Assembly: GCF_009192945.1 (NCBI RefSeq)
Contig: NZ_NSET01000005.1
Coordinates: 1 to 40,848 of the forward strand
DNA length: 40,848 nt
Direction: 5' to 3'
From: Xanthomonas maliensis
GTDB taxonomy: Bacteria > Pseudomonadota > Gammaproteobacteria > Xanthomonadales > Xanthomonadaceae
Part shown: one piece after another, positions 1 to 9,280 of the stretch
Layout: each line of letters opens with the position of its first letter
Position numbering within the stretch: the stretch's first letter is position 1
Notes under the pieces: model-generated
What the model saw: only the letters and a program-made list of their open reading frames with translations
Databases searched by the model: none
Told to the model about the DNA's origin: nothing
Translations under genes and position numbers: made by a program

Positions 1-523
1 GCCGAGCGGCATCATCGCCAGCCAGGATGGGCACATGGGCCTGCGCGATCACTGGGCCGGCATCGAGCTCGGGCACGACCAGGTGCACGCTGGCGCCATG
101 TTCGGTATCGCCGGCGTCCAGCGCGCGCGCGTGGGTGTGCAGGCCGCGGTACTTGGGGAGCAGCGAGGGGTGGATGTTGAGCATGCGCCCGGCGAATCGC
201 CGCACCAGCGGCTCGCCGAGGATGCGCATGTAACCGGCGCAGACCACCCAGTCGGGATATGTGGCGGCAATGGCGTCGCCGAGCGCGGCATCGAAGGCGT
301 CGCGGTCGGCGAAACCCTTTGGGCTGGCGCTCCAGCGACGCGCCGGCTCGACTTTCTCCAGCGCCGGTGCCTGCGGACGATCGGAAAATACACCGACCAC
401 CTCGGCGGCCAGCGTTCCAGCGGCGATCGCATCCAGGATCGCCTGCAAATTGCTGCCGCGACCGGAGGCCAGCACGGCCAGGCGCAGACGTGGGCGATCG
501 GGCCGCGTGGGCGTCTCGGCCAT
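1..523 (-). CDS. purN: Phosphoribosylglycinamide formyltransferase, 3' end outside window
   Basis: PurN transfers a formyl group from 10-formyl-tetrahydrofolate to glycinamide ribonucleotide (third step of purine synthesis, cytosol). Reading leftward from the ATG at 521-523, about 174 residues are present before the window edge. The N-terminal nucleotide loop (VLASGRGSNLQAIL, about residues 17-30) is visible. The catalytic set is N116 and H118 in NIHPSLLP, and D154 in PELDAGP; these correspond to Asn106, His108 and Asp144 of the E. coli enzyme. The frame is intact throughout. Only 6 bp separate it from the membrane-protein gene upstream, and purM lies just beyond that, so the three are probably co-transcribed. 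Only the C-terminal part is missing, because of the window boundary. Confidence 0.95.
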   Translation of the reverse strand, partial: MAETPTRPDRPRLRLAVLASGRGSNLQAILDAIAAGTLAAEVVGVFSDRPQAPALEKVEPARRWSASPKGFADRDAFDAALGDAIAATYPDWVVCAGYMRILGEPLVRRFAGRMLNIHPSLLPKYRGLHTHARALDAGDTEHGASVHLVVPELDAGPVIAQAHVPILAGDDAAR

Positions 524-529
524 CGCGAC

Positions 530-988
530 TCAGGCAGCGGTGGTGGAGGTGGCGAACAGCGCCCGCACCTGCGGCCGTAGCAGGACCACCAGTGTGAACA
601 CGCCCAACACGGTACCGAACGGCATGAACGAGCAGGACACGCCGGCCACGATCAGGCACAGCAAGTGGCGCCGGCGCTGCGCGATACAGCGACCGGCATA
701 GGCCATGAAGCCGGCCAGGCTCATACCGCAGAGGATGACCCCTGCCGCGAACACCACGAAGAACCAGCCGATCAGCCGTGGGTCCATCTGCGCCGGGTCG
801 TGCCCGGCGGTCTGCATCGGCAGCTTGCCGGTGACGATCGCCAGCCCCATGACCAGATGGATCAGCGGGAACAGCGAAAACAGCCCGGTGATCCCGGCCA
901 GCACGTAATGGAAGATCGACAGCAGCTTGAGCTGCTGCAGATCCTCGCTGCTGGCCGCGGCCACGTGGGCGGGGTGCGGTGCATCCAT
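530..988 (-). CDS. Small four-helix membrane protein between purM and purN
   Basis: 152 residues. I do not recognise a characterised family. Hydrophobic segments lie at about residues 27-53, 74-97 and 106-136; the last is long enough for two helices, so about four transmembrane segments are likely. A His-rich N-terminus (MDAPHPAHVAAASS) precedes the first helix, and an Arg cluster (RCIAQRRRH) sits between helices. The ATG at 986-988 has a GAGGAG Shine-Dalgarno upstream. The gene starts 29 bp after the purM stop and ends 6 bp before purN, so it sits in the purine operon. Small DUF4870-like proteins have similar hydropathy, but I cannot assign it to that family. The function is unknown; a role in purine metabolism is suggested only by position. 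Confidence 0.85.
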   Translation of the reverse strand: MDAPHPAHVAAASSEDLQQLKLLSIFHYVLAGITGLFSLFPLIHLVMGLAIVTGKLPMQTAGHDPAQMDPRLIGWFFVVFAAGVILCGMSLAGFMAYAGRCIAQRRRHLLCLIVAGVSCSFMPFGTVLGVFTLVVLLRPQVRALFATSTTAA

Positions 989-1017
989 GCCGGGCTCCTC
1001 GTCAGTGTGTCAGTGGG

Positions 1018-2076
1018 TCAGCCGATCCGCACGCGTTCGTCGCCCTGCGCGGGGACCACTTGCCCGATGCGCCAGTGCGCCAGCGACTGCGCGTCCAGCG
1101 CCTGTTCCAGCGCGGCGGCCTGCTCGGGCGCGGCGATCAGCACGAAGCCGATGCCGCAATTGAAGGTGCGCCACAGTTCGGCATCGGCCACGGCGCCTTC
1201 GCGTTGCAGCCAGGCGAACACCGGCGGCAGCGGCCAGGACGTGGCGTCGATGTCCAGGCCCAATCCAGCGGGGACGACGCGGATGATGTTCTCGGTCAGC
1301 CCGCCACCGGTGATGTGGGCCATGGCATGGATCGCCGGCCCGTGCGCGGCCAGCAGTGCCAGCACCGGTTTGACATACAGCGCGGTCGGCGCCATGAGCG
1401 CGTCGATCAGCGTGGTGCCGTCTTCCAGGACATGCTCGGCCGGCGCGCCGGCGCGCTCGTAGATGCGGCGGATCAACGAGTAACCATTGGAATGCGGGCC
1501 GGACGAGGCGATGCCGATCAGCACATCGCCAGCGCGCACCTGGGCGCCATCGAGCAATTGCGCCTTTTCCACCGCGCCAACGGTGAAGCCGGCCAGGTCG
1601 TACTCGCCCGGCGGATACATGTCGGGCATTTCTGCCGTTTCGCCGCCGATCAGCGCGCAACCGGACAGCTCGCAGCCACGCGCGATGCCGCCCACCACGG
1701 CCGCGGCGGTGTCCACGTCCAGCTTGCCGGTGGCGAAATAGTCCAGGAAGAACAGCGGTTCGGCGCCCTGCACCAACACGTCGTTGACGCACATGGCCAC
1801 CAGGTCGATGCCGATGGTGTCGTGCCGTCCCAGCTGCTGGGCGAGCTTGAGCTTGGTGCCGACGCCATCGGTGCCGGACACCAGCACCGGCTCGCGGTAC
1901 TTGCCGGAGAGGTCGAACAAGGCACCGAAACCGCCCAGGCCGCCCATCACTTCGGGTCGGAAACTGCGTTTGACCAGCGGCTTGATCCGTTCGACCAGGG
2001 CATTGCCGGCATCGATGTCGACGCCCGCGTCGCGGTAGGTCAGGGGCGTGGGAGAAGAAGGCGTTGGGCTGGTCAC
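1018..2076 (-). CDS. purM: Phosphoribosylformylglycinamidine cyclo-ligase
   Basis: PurM closes formylglycinamidine ribonucleotide to aminoimidazole ribonucleotide using ATP (fifth step of purine synthesis). The 352-residue length is typical of the family. Family segments are [21 protein letters not shown] at the N-terminus, the [11 protein letters not shown] stretch, [14 protein letters not shown] (about residues 65-78), [30 protein letters not shown] and the glycine-rich [12 protein letters not shown]. The start is GTG at 2074-2076; no better upstream start is visible. A TAAAAT -10 box lies about 30 bp upstream on this strand. The gene leads a unit with the membrane protein and purN, and is divergent from the DUF2066 gene. 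Confidence 0.97.
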   Translation of the reverse strand: MTSPTPSSPTPLTYRDAGVDIDAGNALVERIKPLVKRSFRPEVMGGLGGFGALFDLSGKYREPVLVSGTDGVGTKLKLAQQLGRHDTIGIDLVAMCVNDVLVQGAEPLFFLDYFATGKLDVDTAAAVVGGIARGCELSGCALIGGETAEMPDMYPPGEYDLAGFTVGAVEKAQLLDGAQVRAGDVLIGIASSGPHSNGYSLIRRIYERAGAPAEHVLEDGTTLIDALMAPTALYVKPVLALLAAHGPAIHAMAHITGGGLTENIIRVVPAGLGLDIDATSWPLPPVFAWLQREGAVADAELWRTFNCGIGFVLIAAPEQAAALEQALDAQSLAHWRIGQVVPAQGDERVRIG

Positions 2077-2106
2077 GGGCGGGGGCGCTCGGCGGTAAAG
2101 ACAGCG

Positions 2107-2112
2107 ATTTTA
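2107..2112 (-). promoter_or_regulatory. Probable -10 box for purM operon
   Basis: TAAAAT on the minus strand lies 30 bp before the purM GTG, which would leave a leader of about 24 nt. I do not see a convincing -35 hexamer 16-18 bp upstream. No PurR-like palindrome was recognised in the divergent purM/DUF2066 gap. Confidence 0.4.
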
Positions 2113-2171
2113 GCAGCCACGTTGGCGCTGGCGTCCCATTCGGGCAACAATTCACCCGGATACGCCTAGCA

Positions 2172-3284
2172 ATGGAACCGTCGATGCGCCGCAGTCTCGC
2201 TTTCTTTCTCGCCCTGGCGGTTGCCCTCCCGGCGCTGCCGGTGTTCGCCCAGGCGGACCTGCGCACCGAAGGCGACGTCGCCAAGGCGCAAGGGGCCTAC
2301 GATGCCGAAGTGCCGGTCAACAGCCAGAGCGAGGCCGATCGGCCTGGCGCGCTGGCGCGTGCGCTCGCCGCCGTGCTGGGTAAGGTGTCCGGCGATCGTG
2401 GGGTGATGAGCCGCCCGGGCGTCTCGCAGGCCTTGCGCAATGCGCCCAACTACGTGGACGGCTACGACTACCGCCAGGACCAGGGCACCTCGCGCAGCGG
2501 CGCGCCGACCTTCCGCACCATGCTGGTGGCGCGCTTCCGCCAGGCCGACGTGGATGGCCTGATCGCTGCGCTGGGCTTGCCGGTATGGCCGCAGCCGCGT
2601 CCCAAGCCGGTGCTGTGGCTGGCGATCGATGACGGCAGTGGCCCCCGCCTGGTCGGGGTGGCACAGGCCAATGCGGCGCGCAGCGTGCTGGATCGCGCCC
2701 TCGAGCGCGGCTACCGGCTCGGCCTGCCCGGTGGCGCTGCCTCCGAACAGGCGCTGGCCGGTGCGATCTGGCGCAAGGACACCGCAGCGGTGGCACGCGC
2801 TTCCGCGCGCTACAGTCCGCCGATGCAGTTGATCGGCAAGCTCTATCGGAGCGGAAGCGGCTGGACTGCCGACTGGGTGTTCGTCGACAACGGTACCGAG
2901 CTGGCCAGTTGGAGCACCAGCGACGGCGATGCCCGCCGGGCGATGGCTGGCGGTGCCGACGGCGCTGCCGACGCCTTGGTCAAGCGCTATGCCAAACGGG
3001 TGGACACCGGCGTGCCCGGCATCTATCGGGTGGTGATCACCGGCATCGGCAGTGCCGACGACTACCTGCGCGTCTCGGCCGCGCTACAGGGTGTCTCGGT
3101 GGTGCGCAGCATCCGTCCGGTCAGCGCCAATGGCGATCGCCTGGAGCTGGACCTGGAACTGCTCACCGGCGTCTCCGGGCTCAACCGGATGCTGGGCGAC
3201 AACAGTCCCCTGGTGCCGGTCAGTGTGCCGACCGAAGGGCCGGTCATTCTTGAAAACGAGCATGCCGAGTACCGCCTGAAATGA
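2172..3284 (+). CDS. DUF2066 domain-containing exported protein
   Basis: From the ATG at 2172 the product has 370 residues; an alternative ATG at 2184 gives 366. The N-terminus is a signal peptide: MRRS, a hydrophobic core (LAFFLALAVALPALP), then VFAQA with likely cleavage near AQA. The body resembles DUF2066 proteins: an N-terminal AxVPV-type segment (YDAEVPVNSQSEADR), then LARALAAVLGKVSGDRGVMSRPGV, and a segment resembling RxxLVVRFxxxxVxxLL (FRTMLVARFRQADVDGLIAALGLPVW). The function of the family is not established; it is presumed periplasmic. The stop overlaps the ATG of the permease gene (ATGA at 3281-3284), so the two are translationally coupled, and the order DUF2066-permease-hda looks like one operon. 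The frame is open upstream to 2064, but that part lies in the purM promoter region. Confidence 0.88.
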   Translation: MEPSMRRSLAFFLALAVALPALPVFAQADLRTEGDVAKAQGAYDAEVPVNSQSEADRPGALARALAAVLGKVSGDRGVMSRPGVSQALRNAPNYVDGYDYRQDQGTSRSGAPTFRTMLVARFRQADVDGLIAALGLPVWPQPRPKPVLWLAIDDGSGPRLVGVAQANAARSVLDRALERGYRLGLPGGAASEQALAGAIWRKDTAAVARASARYSPPMQLIGKLYRSGSGWTADWVFVDNGTELASWSTSDGDARRAMAGGADGAADALVKRYAKRVDTGVPGIYRVVITGIGSADDYLRVSAALQGVSVVRSIRPVSANGDRLELDLELLTGVSGLNRMLGDNSPLVPVSVPTEGPVILENEHAEYRLK

Positions 3285-4447
3285 CCTTGACGCCCGAAGC
3301 CGAAATCGCCCTGTTCCTGCGTCGCCTCAAGTGGGCGGCGGTGATCGTGGGGGTGCTGTGGGTGATCTCGCTGCTGGCGCCGATCCTCACCCCGTTCGTG
3401 CTGGCGTTGTTGCTGGCGTGGCTGGGCGACCCGCTGGTGGACCGCATCGAACGTGCCGGTCGTTCGCGCAACGTGGCGGTCACCCTGGTGTTCGTGCTGA
3501 TGGTGTTGCTGGTGGTACTGGCGTTGATGATCCTGGTGCCGATGATCGAGCGGCAGATCCGCGTGCTGATCGAGGCGCTGCCGCAGATGCGCGACTGGGT
3601 GATCGGTACTGCGATTCCCTGGCTGGAACGCAAGACCGGCATCGAGTTGATGGGGTGGCTGGATCCGGAGCGCCTGATCGAATGGATCCGCAGTCACTGG
3701 GAGCAGGCCGGCGGGGTGGCGCGTACGTTCTTCGGCTATGTCTCGCGCTCGGGGTTTGCGATGGTGACCTGGGTCATCAACCTGGCGCTGCTGCCGATCC
3801 TGGCGTTCTATTTCCTGCGCGACTGGGACCGATTGGTCGAGCGTGTCGCCGCGGTGATCCCGCGTGCCTATATCGGCACGGTCAGCCGGCTGGCGCTGGA
3901 ATCCAACGACGTGCTCGGCGGCTTCATCCGCGGCCAGTTCCTGGTGATGCTGGCGCTGGGCGCCATCTATGCCACCGGCATGTCCATCATCGGGCTCAAT
4001 CTGGGCCTGCTGATCGGCATCATCGCCGGCTTGATCAGCTTCATTCCCTACCTGGGCGCCACTACCGGCATCGTGCTGGCGGTGCTGGCGGCGATCGTGC
4101 AGGCGCAGGGCCTGGACCTGCAGCTGTTGATCGGGGTGGGCGTGGTGTTCACCGTGGGGCAGTTGCTGGAGAGCTACGTGCTGACCCCGCGCATCGTCGG
4201 CGACAAGATCGGCCTGCATCCGGTGGCGGTGATCTTCGCCGTGATGGCTGGCGGCCAGCTGTTCGGCTTCCTCGGCATGTTGCTGGCATTGCCGGTGGCC
4301 GCGGTGGCCAACGTGCTGTTGCGCTATGCGCATGAGCGTTACACGCAGAGCGAGCTGTATGCAGGCCAGCGGGCCGGCATCGTGCTGCAGGCCGGCCCCG
4401 AGCGCGGCGTGATCATCGACCCCAACCGGGACGCCGATCGCCCGTGA
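3281..4447 (+). CDS. AI-2E/PerM family permease
   Basis: 388 residues. Membrane protein of the AI-2E transporter (UPF0118/PerM) family. Paired N-terminal helices are at about residues 17-50, a third at 60-90, and an extracytoplasmic amphipathic region at 90-140 (IEALPQMRDWVIGTAIPWLE). A C-terminal bundle contains VTWVINLALLPILAFYFLRDWDRL, LGGFIRGQFLVMLALGAIYATGM, the glycine-rich NLGLLIGIIAGLISFIPYLGATTGI and LESYVLTPRIVGDKIGLHPVAVI, which are the hallmark segments of the family. Family members include AI-2 exporters and cation/proton antiporters, so the substrate cannot be named. The start overlaps the DUF2066 stop by four bases, and the stop overlaps the hda GTG. Confidence 0.93.
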   Translation: MTLTPEAEIALFLRRLKWAAVIVGVLWVISLLAPILTPFVLALLLAWLGDPLVDRIERAGRSRNVAVTLVFVLMVLLVVLALMILVPMIERQIRVLIEALPQMRDWVIGTAIPWLERKTGIELMGWLDPERLIEWIRSHWEQAGGVARTFFGYVSRSGFAMVTWVINLALLPILAFYFLRDWDRLVERVAAVIPRAYIGTVSRLALESNDVLGGFIRGQFLVMLALGAIYATGMSIIGLNLGLLIGIIAGLISFIPYLGATTGIVLAVLAAIVQAQGLDLQLLIGVGVVFTVGQLLESYVLTPRIVGDKIGLHPVAVIFAVMAGGQLFGFLGMLLALPVAAVANVLLRYAHERYTQSELYAGQRAGIVLQAGPERGVIIDPNRDADRP

Positions 4448-5229
4448 GTGTGCCGCAATTGCCGCTGGCCCTGCGTACGCCTTCCGACCAGCGCCTGGAC
4501 AGCTACATCGGTGCGCCGGAAGGCGTGATTGCGCAGCTGCGCGCGCTGGCGGTCGGCGCATTTGGCGACTGGCTCTACCTGGCCGGGCCGGCCGGAACCG
4601 GCAAGACCCATCTGGCGTTATCGGTCTGCGCAGCGGCCGAACAGGCCGGGCGCAGCGCGGCCTTCCTGCCGCTGCAGGCCGCGGCCGGTCGACTTGGCGA
4701 TGCGCTGGAGGCACTGGAGGGACGGAGCCTGGTCGCGCTGGATGGGGTGGAAGCCATCGCCGGGCGGCGCGAGGACGAGGTGGCGCTGTTCGATTTCCAT
4801 AATCGTGCCCGTGCCGCTGGCATCAGCCTGCTCTACACCGCCCAGCAGATGCCCGATGGCCTGGCGCTGGTCCTGCCCGACCTGCGTTCGCGCCTGTCGC
4901 AATGCATCCGTCTCGGCTTACCGGTGCTCGACGATGCTGCACGTGCCGAGGTGTTGCGAGACCGCGCCCAGCGGCGCGGCCTGGCGCTGGACGCGGCGGC
5001 GATCGATTGGCTGCTGAGCCGTAGCGAACGCGATCTGGCCGGTCTGGTCGCGCTGCTGGATCGACTGGATCGCGCGTCGCTGGCCGCGCAACGTCGGGTG
5101 ACGGTGCCGTTCTTGCGGCGAGTGCTGGCGGAGCAGGGACTCGGGACTCGGGGTGCAGAGCCGGGACCCGGGACCCGGGACGCAGGGCCGGGACTCGGGA
5201 CCCGGGACCCGGGACCCGGGAAAAGCTAA
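4444..5229 (+). CDS. hda: DnaA regulatory inactivator Hda with repeat-encoded C-terminal tail
   Basis: Hda is an AAA+ protein that, bound to the DNA-loaded sliding clamp, stimulates hydrolysis of DnaA-bound ATP and limits initiation. The clamp-binding motif is at residues 5-10 (QLPLAL). The Walker A is at 48-56 (GPAGTGKTH), followed by the degenerate Walker B SLVALDGVEAI. The arginine-finger segment is LPDLRSRLSQCIRLGLPVL, and a DnaA-type lid domain follows. The start is GTG, overlapping the permease stop (GTGA at 4444-4447). The fold should end at about residue 230. The last ~31 residues are Gly/Pro/Thr/Arg repeats encoded by the GGGACCC heptamer array, and the TAA stop comes from the repeat element itself. 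That tail is probably unstructured. Identity is secure; whether the tail matters is unknown. Confidence 0.93.
   Translation: MSVPQLPLALRTPSDQRLDSYIGAPEGVIAQLRALAVGAFGDWLYLAGPAGTGKTHLALSVCAAAEQAGRSAAFLPLQAAAGRLGDALEALEGRSLVALDGVEAIAGRREDEVALFDFHNRARAAGISLLYTAQQMPDGLALVLPDLRSRLSQCIRLGLPVLDDAARAEVLRDRAQRRGLALDAAAIDWLLSRSERDLAGLVALLDRLDRASLAAQRRVTVPFLRRVLAEQGLGTRGAEPGPGTRDAGPGLGTRDPGPGKS
5136..5221 (+). repeat. GGGACCC/GGGACTC heptamer array, left arm
   Basis: Imperfect tandem heptamers of the form GGGACCC or GGGACTC, interrupted by GGTGCAGAGCC and GCAGGGCC, run through the hda 3' end. GGGACCCGGGACCC is nearly self-complementary, so the array can fold on either strand. Positions 5155-5181 are perfectly inverted at 5431-5457. 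Similar short arrays occur at 13220-13243 and 25983-26011 in this window, which indicates a dispersed repeat family. Confidence 0.9.
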
Positions 5230-5457
5230 GCGCCGGTTTGTGGTGGGATGGCGAGTGGATGTGCCGGCCGCGCCCGCGAGGTCGGATGCATTCGGGTCGC
5301 GAGATCAGCCTTTCTCGGGACTCGGGAAAAGCTAAGCGCCGGTTTGTGGTGGATGGCGAGTGGATGCGCTGGCCGCGCGTGCGAGGGCGGATGCATTCCG
5401 ATCGCGAGATCAGCCTTTCGCGGGTCCCGGGTCCCGGGTCCCGGGTCCCGGCTCTGC
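5155..5457. repeat. Composite MITE/REP-like element with 27-bp inverted ends
   Basis: 27 bp at 5155-5181 are exactly the reverse complement of 5431-5457 (GCAGAGCC followed by heptamers). They enclose a core present twice, at 5221-5326 and 5327-5424, at roughly 90% identity by eye. Each core begins AAAAGCTAAGCGCCGG and ends GATCAGCCTTTCKCGGG. The boundaries of each core are inverted (CCCGGGAAAAGCT against CCCGCGAAAGGCT on the other strand). Read inward from either end, the boundary gives an in-frame stop: AAAAGCTAA ends hda and AAAGGCTGA ends murU. There is no transposase ORF. The position between convergent genes suggests a non-autonomous element that could also serve as a bidirectional terminator. 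Confidence 0.8.
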
Positions 5458-6159
5458 TCCATCAGCCTCCACTGCCTCCCGCAACTCCGCCAAACGCTGC
5501 GGCGTGCCGACGTCGGTCCAGCGTCCGCGGTGGTGCACACCATGGATGCGGCCGGCGGCCATCTGCGCGCGCAGGATCGGGGCCAGTGGAAACCGCGGTG
5601 TGTCGGTGGCGGTCGCTTGCGGTTCGACCCAGTCGCGCCAGTCGTCCAGCAGCGCCGGGCGATAGACGCCGATGCCGGCGTAGGTGTGGGTGGGCGCCGG
5701 CCCGGCTTGCAGGCTGCCATCGGGCAGCAGCGCGAAATCCGCATGGCGGGCGTAGTCGGGCGGCTCGACCATGACCAGCTGCGCCAGTCCTGCCGGCTCG
5801 GGCGCCAGGCGGGCGAAATCGAAATCGGTCCAGACATCGCCGTTGACCAGCAGGAACGGCGCCGCTCCCAGTAACGGCAGTGCATGCAACATCCCGCCGC
5901 CGGTCTCCAGCGGCGTGCTGCCTTCGTAGGAATAGTGCAGCCGCAGGCCGAAGGCGCTGCCATCTCCCAGAACCTGGGGAAACTGCTCGGCCAGCCAGGA
6001 GGTGTTGATGACCACGTCCTGCACGCCGAGCGCGGCCAGTTTGCGCAGATGCCAGACGATCAGCGGGGCATCGCCGACCACCAACAAGGGCTTGGGCGTA
6101 TGAGTCGTCAGTGGCCGCATACGCTCGCCCAGGCCGGCGGCAAAGATCAGCGCCTTCAT
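5410..6159 (-). CDS. murU: N-acetylmuramate-1-phosphate uridylyltransferase MurU
   Basis: 249-residue NTP-transferase. MurU converts MurNAc-1-phosphate plus UTP to UDP-MurNAc in the MurA/MurB-bypassing peptidoglycan recycling route known from Pseudomonas. The nucleotide-binding signature is at residues 4-26 (LIFAAGLGERMRPLT, then TPKPLL). The metal and sugar part is LLVNGDVWTDFD (about 103-114), and the C-terminal motif is GRWTDVGTPQRL. It overlaps the amgK stop (ATGA at 6156-6159), which supports the pairing. The last ~15 residues (AEPGPGTRDPGPAKG) are encoded by the heptamer repeat, and the TGA stop lies in the repeat boundary. Other sugar-1-phosphate nucleotidyltransferases are similar, but the amgK linkage makes MurU the best call. 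Confidence 0.9.
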   Translation of the reverse strand: MKALIFAAGLGERMRPLTTHTPKPLLVVGDAPLIVWHLRKLAALGVQDVVINTSWLAEQFPQVLGDGSAFGLRLHYSYEGSTPLETGGGMLHALPLLGAAPFLLVNGDVWTDFDFARLAPEPAGLAQLVMVEPPDYARHADFALLPDGSLQAGPAPTHTYAGIGVYRPALLDDWRDWVEPQATATDTPRFPLAPILRAQMAAGRIHGVHHRGRWTDVGTPQRLAELREAVEADGAEPGPGTRDPGPAKG

Positions 6160-7166
6160 GCGGAGCCCTGGCGCGCGGCCAGCGCTGGCTTGACCACCGC
6201 GTCGAGCAAGTCGATCAACCCGGCCAGCGGTGGATGCCGCGGCAGGACCTCGTCCAGATAGGCGATGAAGCGCGGCACGTTATCCAGATACCAATGCTTG
6301 CCGTCGCGGTAGCTCAACCGCGAGAAGATGCCGAGGTTCTTCAAGTGGCGCTGTACGCCCATCCAGTCGGCGTCGCGCAGGAACTGCGGCAGCGGCGGCA
6401 CCGTGATACCGGCTGCCTGGGCGCGGGCGTGATAGCGCGCCAGCCAGCCGTCCACGCGCGCCAGCGGCCAGCTCACCGAGGTGTCCTTGAACAGGCTGAC
6501 CGGATCGTAGGCGACCGGCCCGATCACGCAGTCCTGGAAGTCCAGCACCGCTGGTCCATCCGCCACCGGCATCAGGTTGCGCGGCATGAAGTCGCGGTGG
6601 GTCAACACCTGCGGCTGCGCCAACGCGTTGTCCATCAGGCGGCGCTGCACCAATTGCAGCTGTTCGGAGCGCGCGCAGTCCAGTTGCACACCCAGATGGC
6701 GGCCCAGGAACCACTCCTCGAACAGGCCGGCGTCACGTTGCAGTAGGGCCTCGCCGAAGACCCCGCTGTCAGCTGGCGGCGGAATGCGCTGCAGCAGCAG
6801 CAATTGCCCGACCGCTGCATCCAGCAGCGCGTCGGCGTTGTCATCGTCCAGCACCTGGGCCAACGTCGGACCGCCCAGGTCTTCCAACACCAAAAAGCCG
6901 GCGTCCAGATCCTGTGCCAGCACCTGCGGCACGCGCACGCCGTGGTCGTCCAGCAACGCGTGCATGCGCAGCCAGGGCGCCACGTTTTCCAGCGCCGGTG
7001 GCGCATCCATGACGATCCGCGACGGCCCCTGGCCATGGCTGCGCCAGTAGCTGCGGAAGCCGGCATCGACCGAGGCGCGTTGCAGGCCGGCCTGCGGATC
7101 GTCGAGCGCCTGACGCGCCCAGGACAGGCGTTGGAGCTCGCGGATGGAGGATGCGTCTTGGGTCAT
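6156..7166 (-). CDS. amgK: Anomeric MurNAc/GlcNAc kinase AmgK
   Basis: 336 residues from the ATG at 7164-7166; a second ATG at 7178 would add four residues. Aminoglycoside-phosphotransferase-like kinase. AmgK phosphorylates MurNAc (and GlcNAc) at the anomeric carbon, producing the MurU substrate. The catalytic loop is HRDFMPRNLM and the metal-binding motif is AVLDFQDCVIGPVAYD, the Brenner-type HxD...N and D pair. The N-terminal lobe carries FLVLEDLGGPTLAQVL. The gene is translationally coupled to murU and starts 46 bp after the GlsB/YeaQ-type gene, so the three may form one transcript. Choline kinase-like function is the generic alternative, but the neighbour decides. Confidence 0.9.
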   Translation of the reverse strand: MTQDASSIRELQRLSWARQALDDPQAGLQRASVDAGFRSYWRSHGQGPSRIVMDAPPALENVAPWLRMHALLDDHGVRVPQVLAQDLDAGFLVLEDLGGPTLAQVLDDDNADALLDAAVGQLLLLQRIPPPADSGVFGEALLQRDAGLFEEWFLGRHLGVQLDCARSEQLQLVQRRLMDNALAQPQVLTHRDFMPRNLMPVADGPAVLDFQDCVIGPVAYDPVSLFKDTSVSWPLARVDGWLARYHARAQAAGITVPPLPQFLRDADWMGVQRHLKNLGIFSRLSYRDGKHWYLDNVPRFIAYLDEVLPRHPPLAGLIDLLDAVVKPALAARQGSA

Positions 7167-7212
7167 GTGGACAGGCAAGGCCGGGCAGGGGATGCAGGGA
7201 AGTGCATGGCGG

Positions 7213-7485
7213 TCAGCGATCGGGGCCGCTGAACAAGCGCAGCAGGGCGAGAATGGCGACAGCGCCGAGCAGCGCGCCTAGAAAGCCAGCCGGTTGGCCT
7301 GGGCGGTACCAACCCATGTAATGGCCGAACCAGTGGGCGACCATCGCGCCGGCGATGCCGAGCACGATGGTCAGCAGGCACCCCAGTCGCTGCCGCCCCG
7401 GCATGATGAAGCGGGCCAGCAGTCCGACCACGAAGCCGACGAGGGCGATATAGAGCCAGCTGTCGCTGCCAAAGAGCGTGTGCAT
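7213..7485 (-). CDS. GlsB/YeaQ/YmgE family membrane protein
   Basis: 90 residues from the ATG at 7483-7485; the open frame continues to 7551 but that extension is not hydrophobic. Three transmembrane segments carry the glycine-rich pattern of transglycosylase-associated/GlsB proteins: YIALVGFVVGLLARFIMPGRQRLGCLLTIVLGI is split here as two helices joined by the conserved ARFIMPG loop, then a G-rich turn. The third is FLGALLGAVAILALLRLF. The family is stress-induced in enterobacteria but has no defined biochemical role. It lies just upstream of amgK on the same strand. Confidence 0.85.
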   Translation of the reverse strand: MHTLFGSDSWLYIALVGFVVGLLARFIMPGRQRLGCLLTIVLGIAGAMVAHWFGHYMGWYRPGQPAGFLGALLGAVAILALLRLFSGPDR

Positions 7486-7721
7486 GGGGCATGCCGCAAG
7501 GTCGAGGGACCGGCAGACTAGCATTGCCATGCCGCGATCCAGCGTCGGCATGGCGCTGATGGTGAGCGCGATTCAGCGCAGGGCTGCCGAGCGGCAGCGT
7601 CGGCGCAAACTCCACTGCGGTTCGCGCCTGCAGGTGCGTCAGTGCATGCCGTAGCGAAGTGCCACAGTGCGGCACTGTCGGCCTGCGGTCCTGACCATAA
7701 GCCGAGCGAGGAGCGCAGCAT

Positions 7722-7745
7722 CGGCACCCGCTGCGGCGGGTGCCG
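7722..7745 (-). terminator. Perfect hairpin downstream of the M20 dipeptidase
   Basis: A 10-bp perfect stem (CGGCACCCGC / GCGGGTGCCG) with a TGCG loop begins about 12 bp after the dipeptidase stop on the minus strand. No T-run follows, so it is either a terminator relying on hairpin strength or a 3'-end stabiliser. The remaining sequence from 7486 to 7721 shows no gene that I can support. Confidence 0.55.
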
Positions 7746-7756
7746 ACCGCGGCGCC

Positions 7757-9250
<1,494 letters not shown>

Positions 9251-9280
9251 GAAGGCTCCAAAGGGATGTCTTAAACGTCC

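Noticed and set aside
3062..4714. 550-codon minus-strand open frame over the permease gene
   Set aside because: Gln/His/Arg-rich translation typical of antisense to a membrane protein; the plus-strand genes are well supported.
5136..5457. Heptamer arrays as a CRISPR or VNTR
   Set aside because: No spacers of constant length and no cas genes; units are 7 bp and the core occurs only twice.
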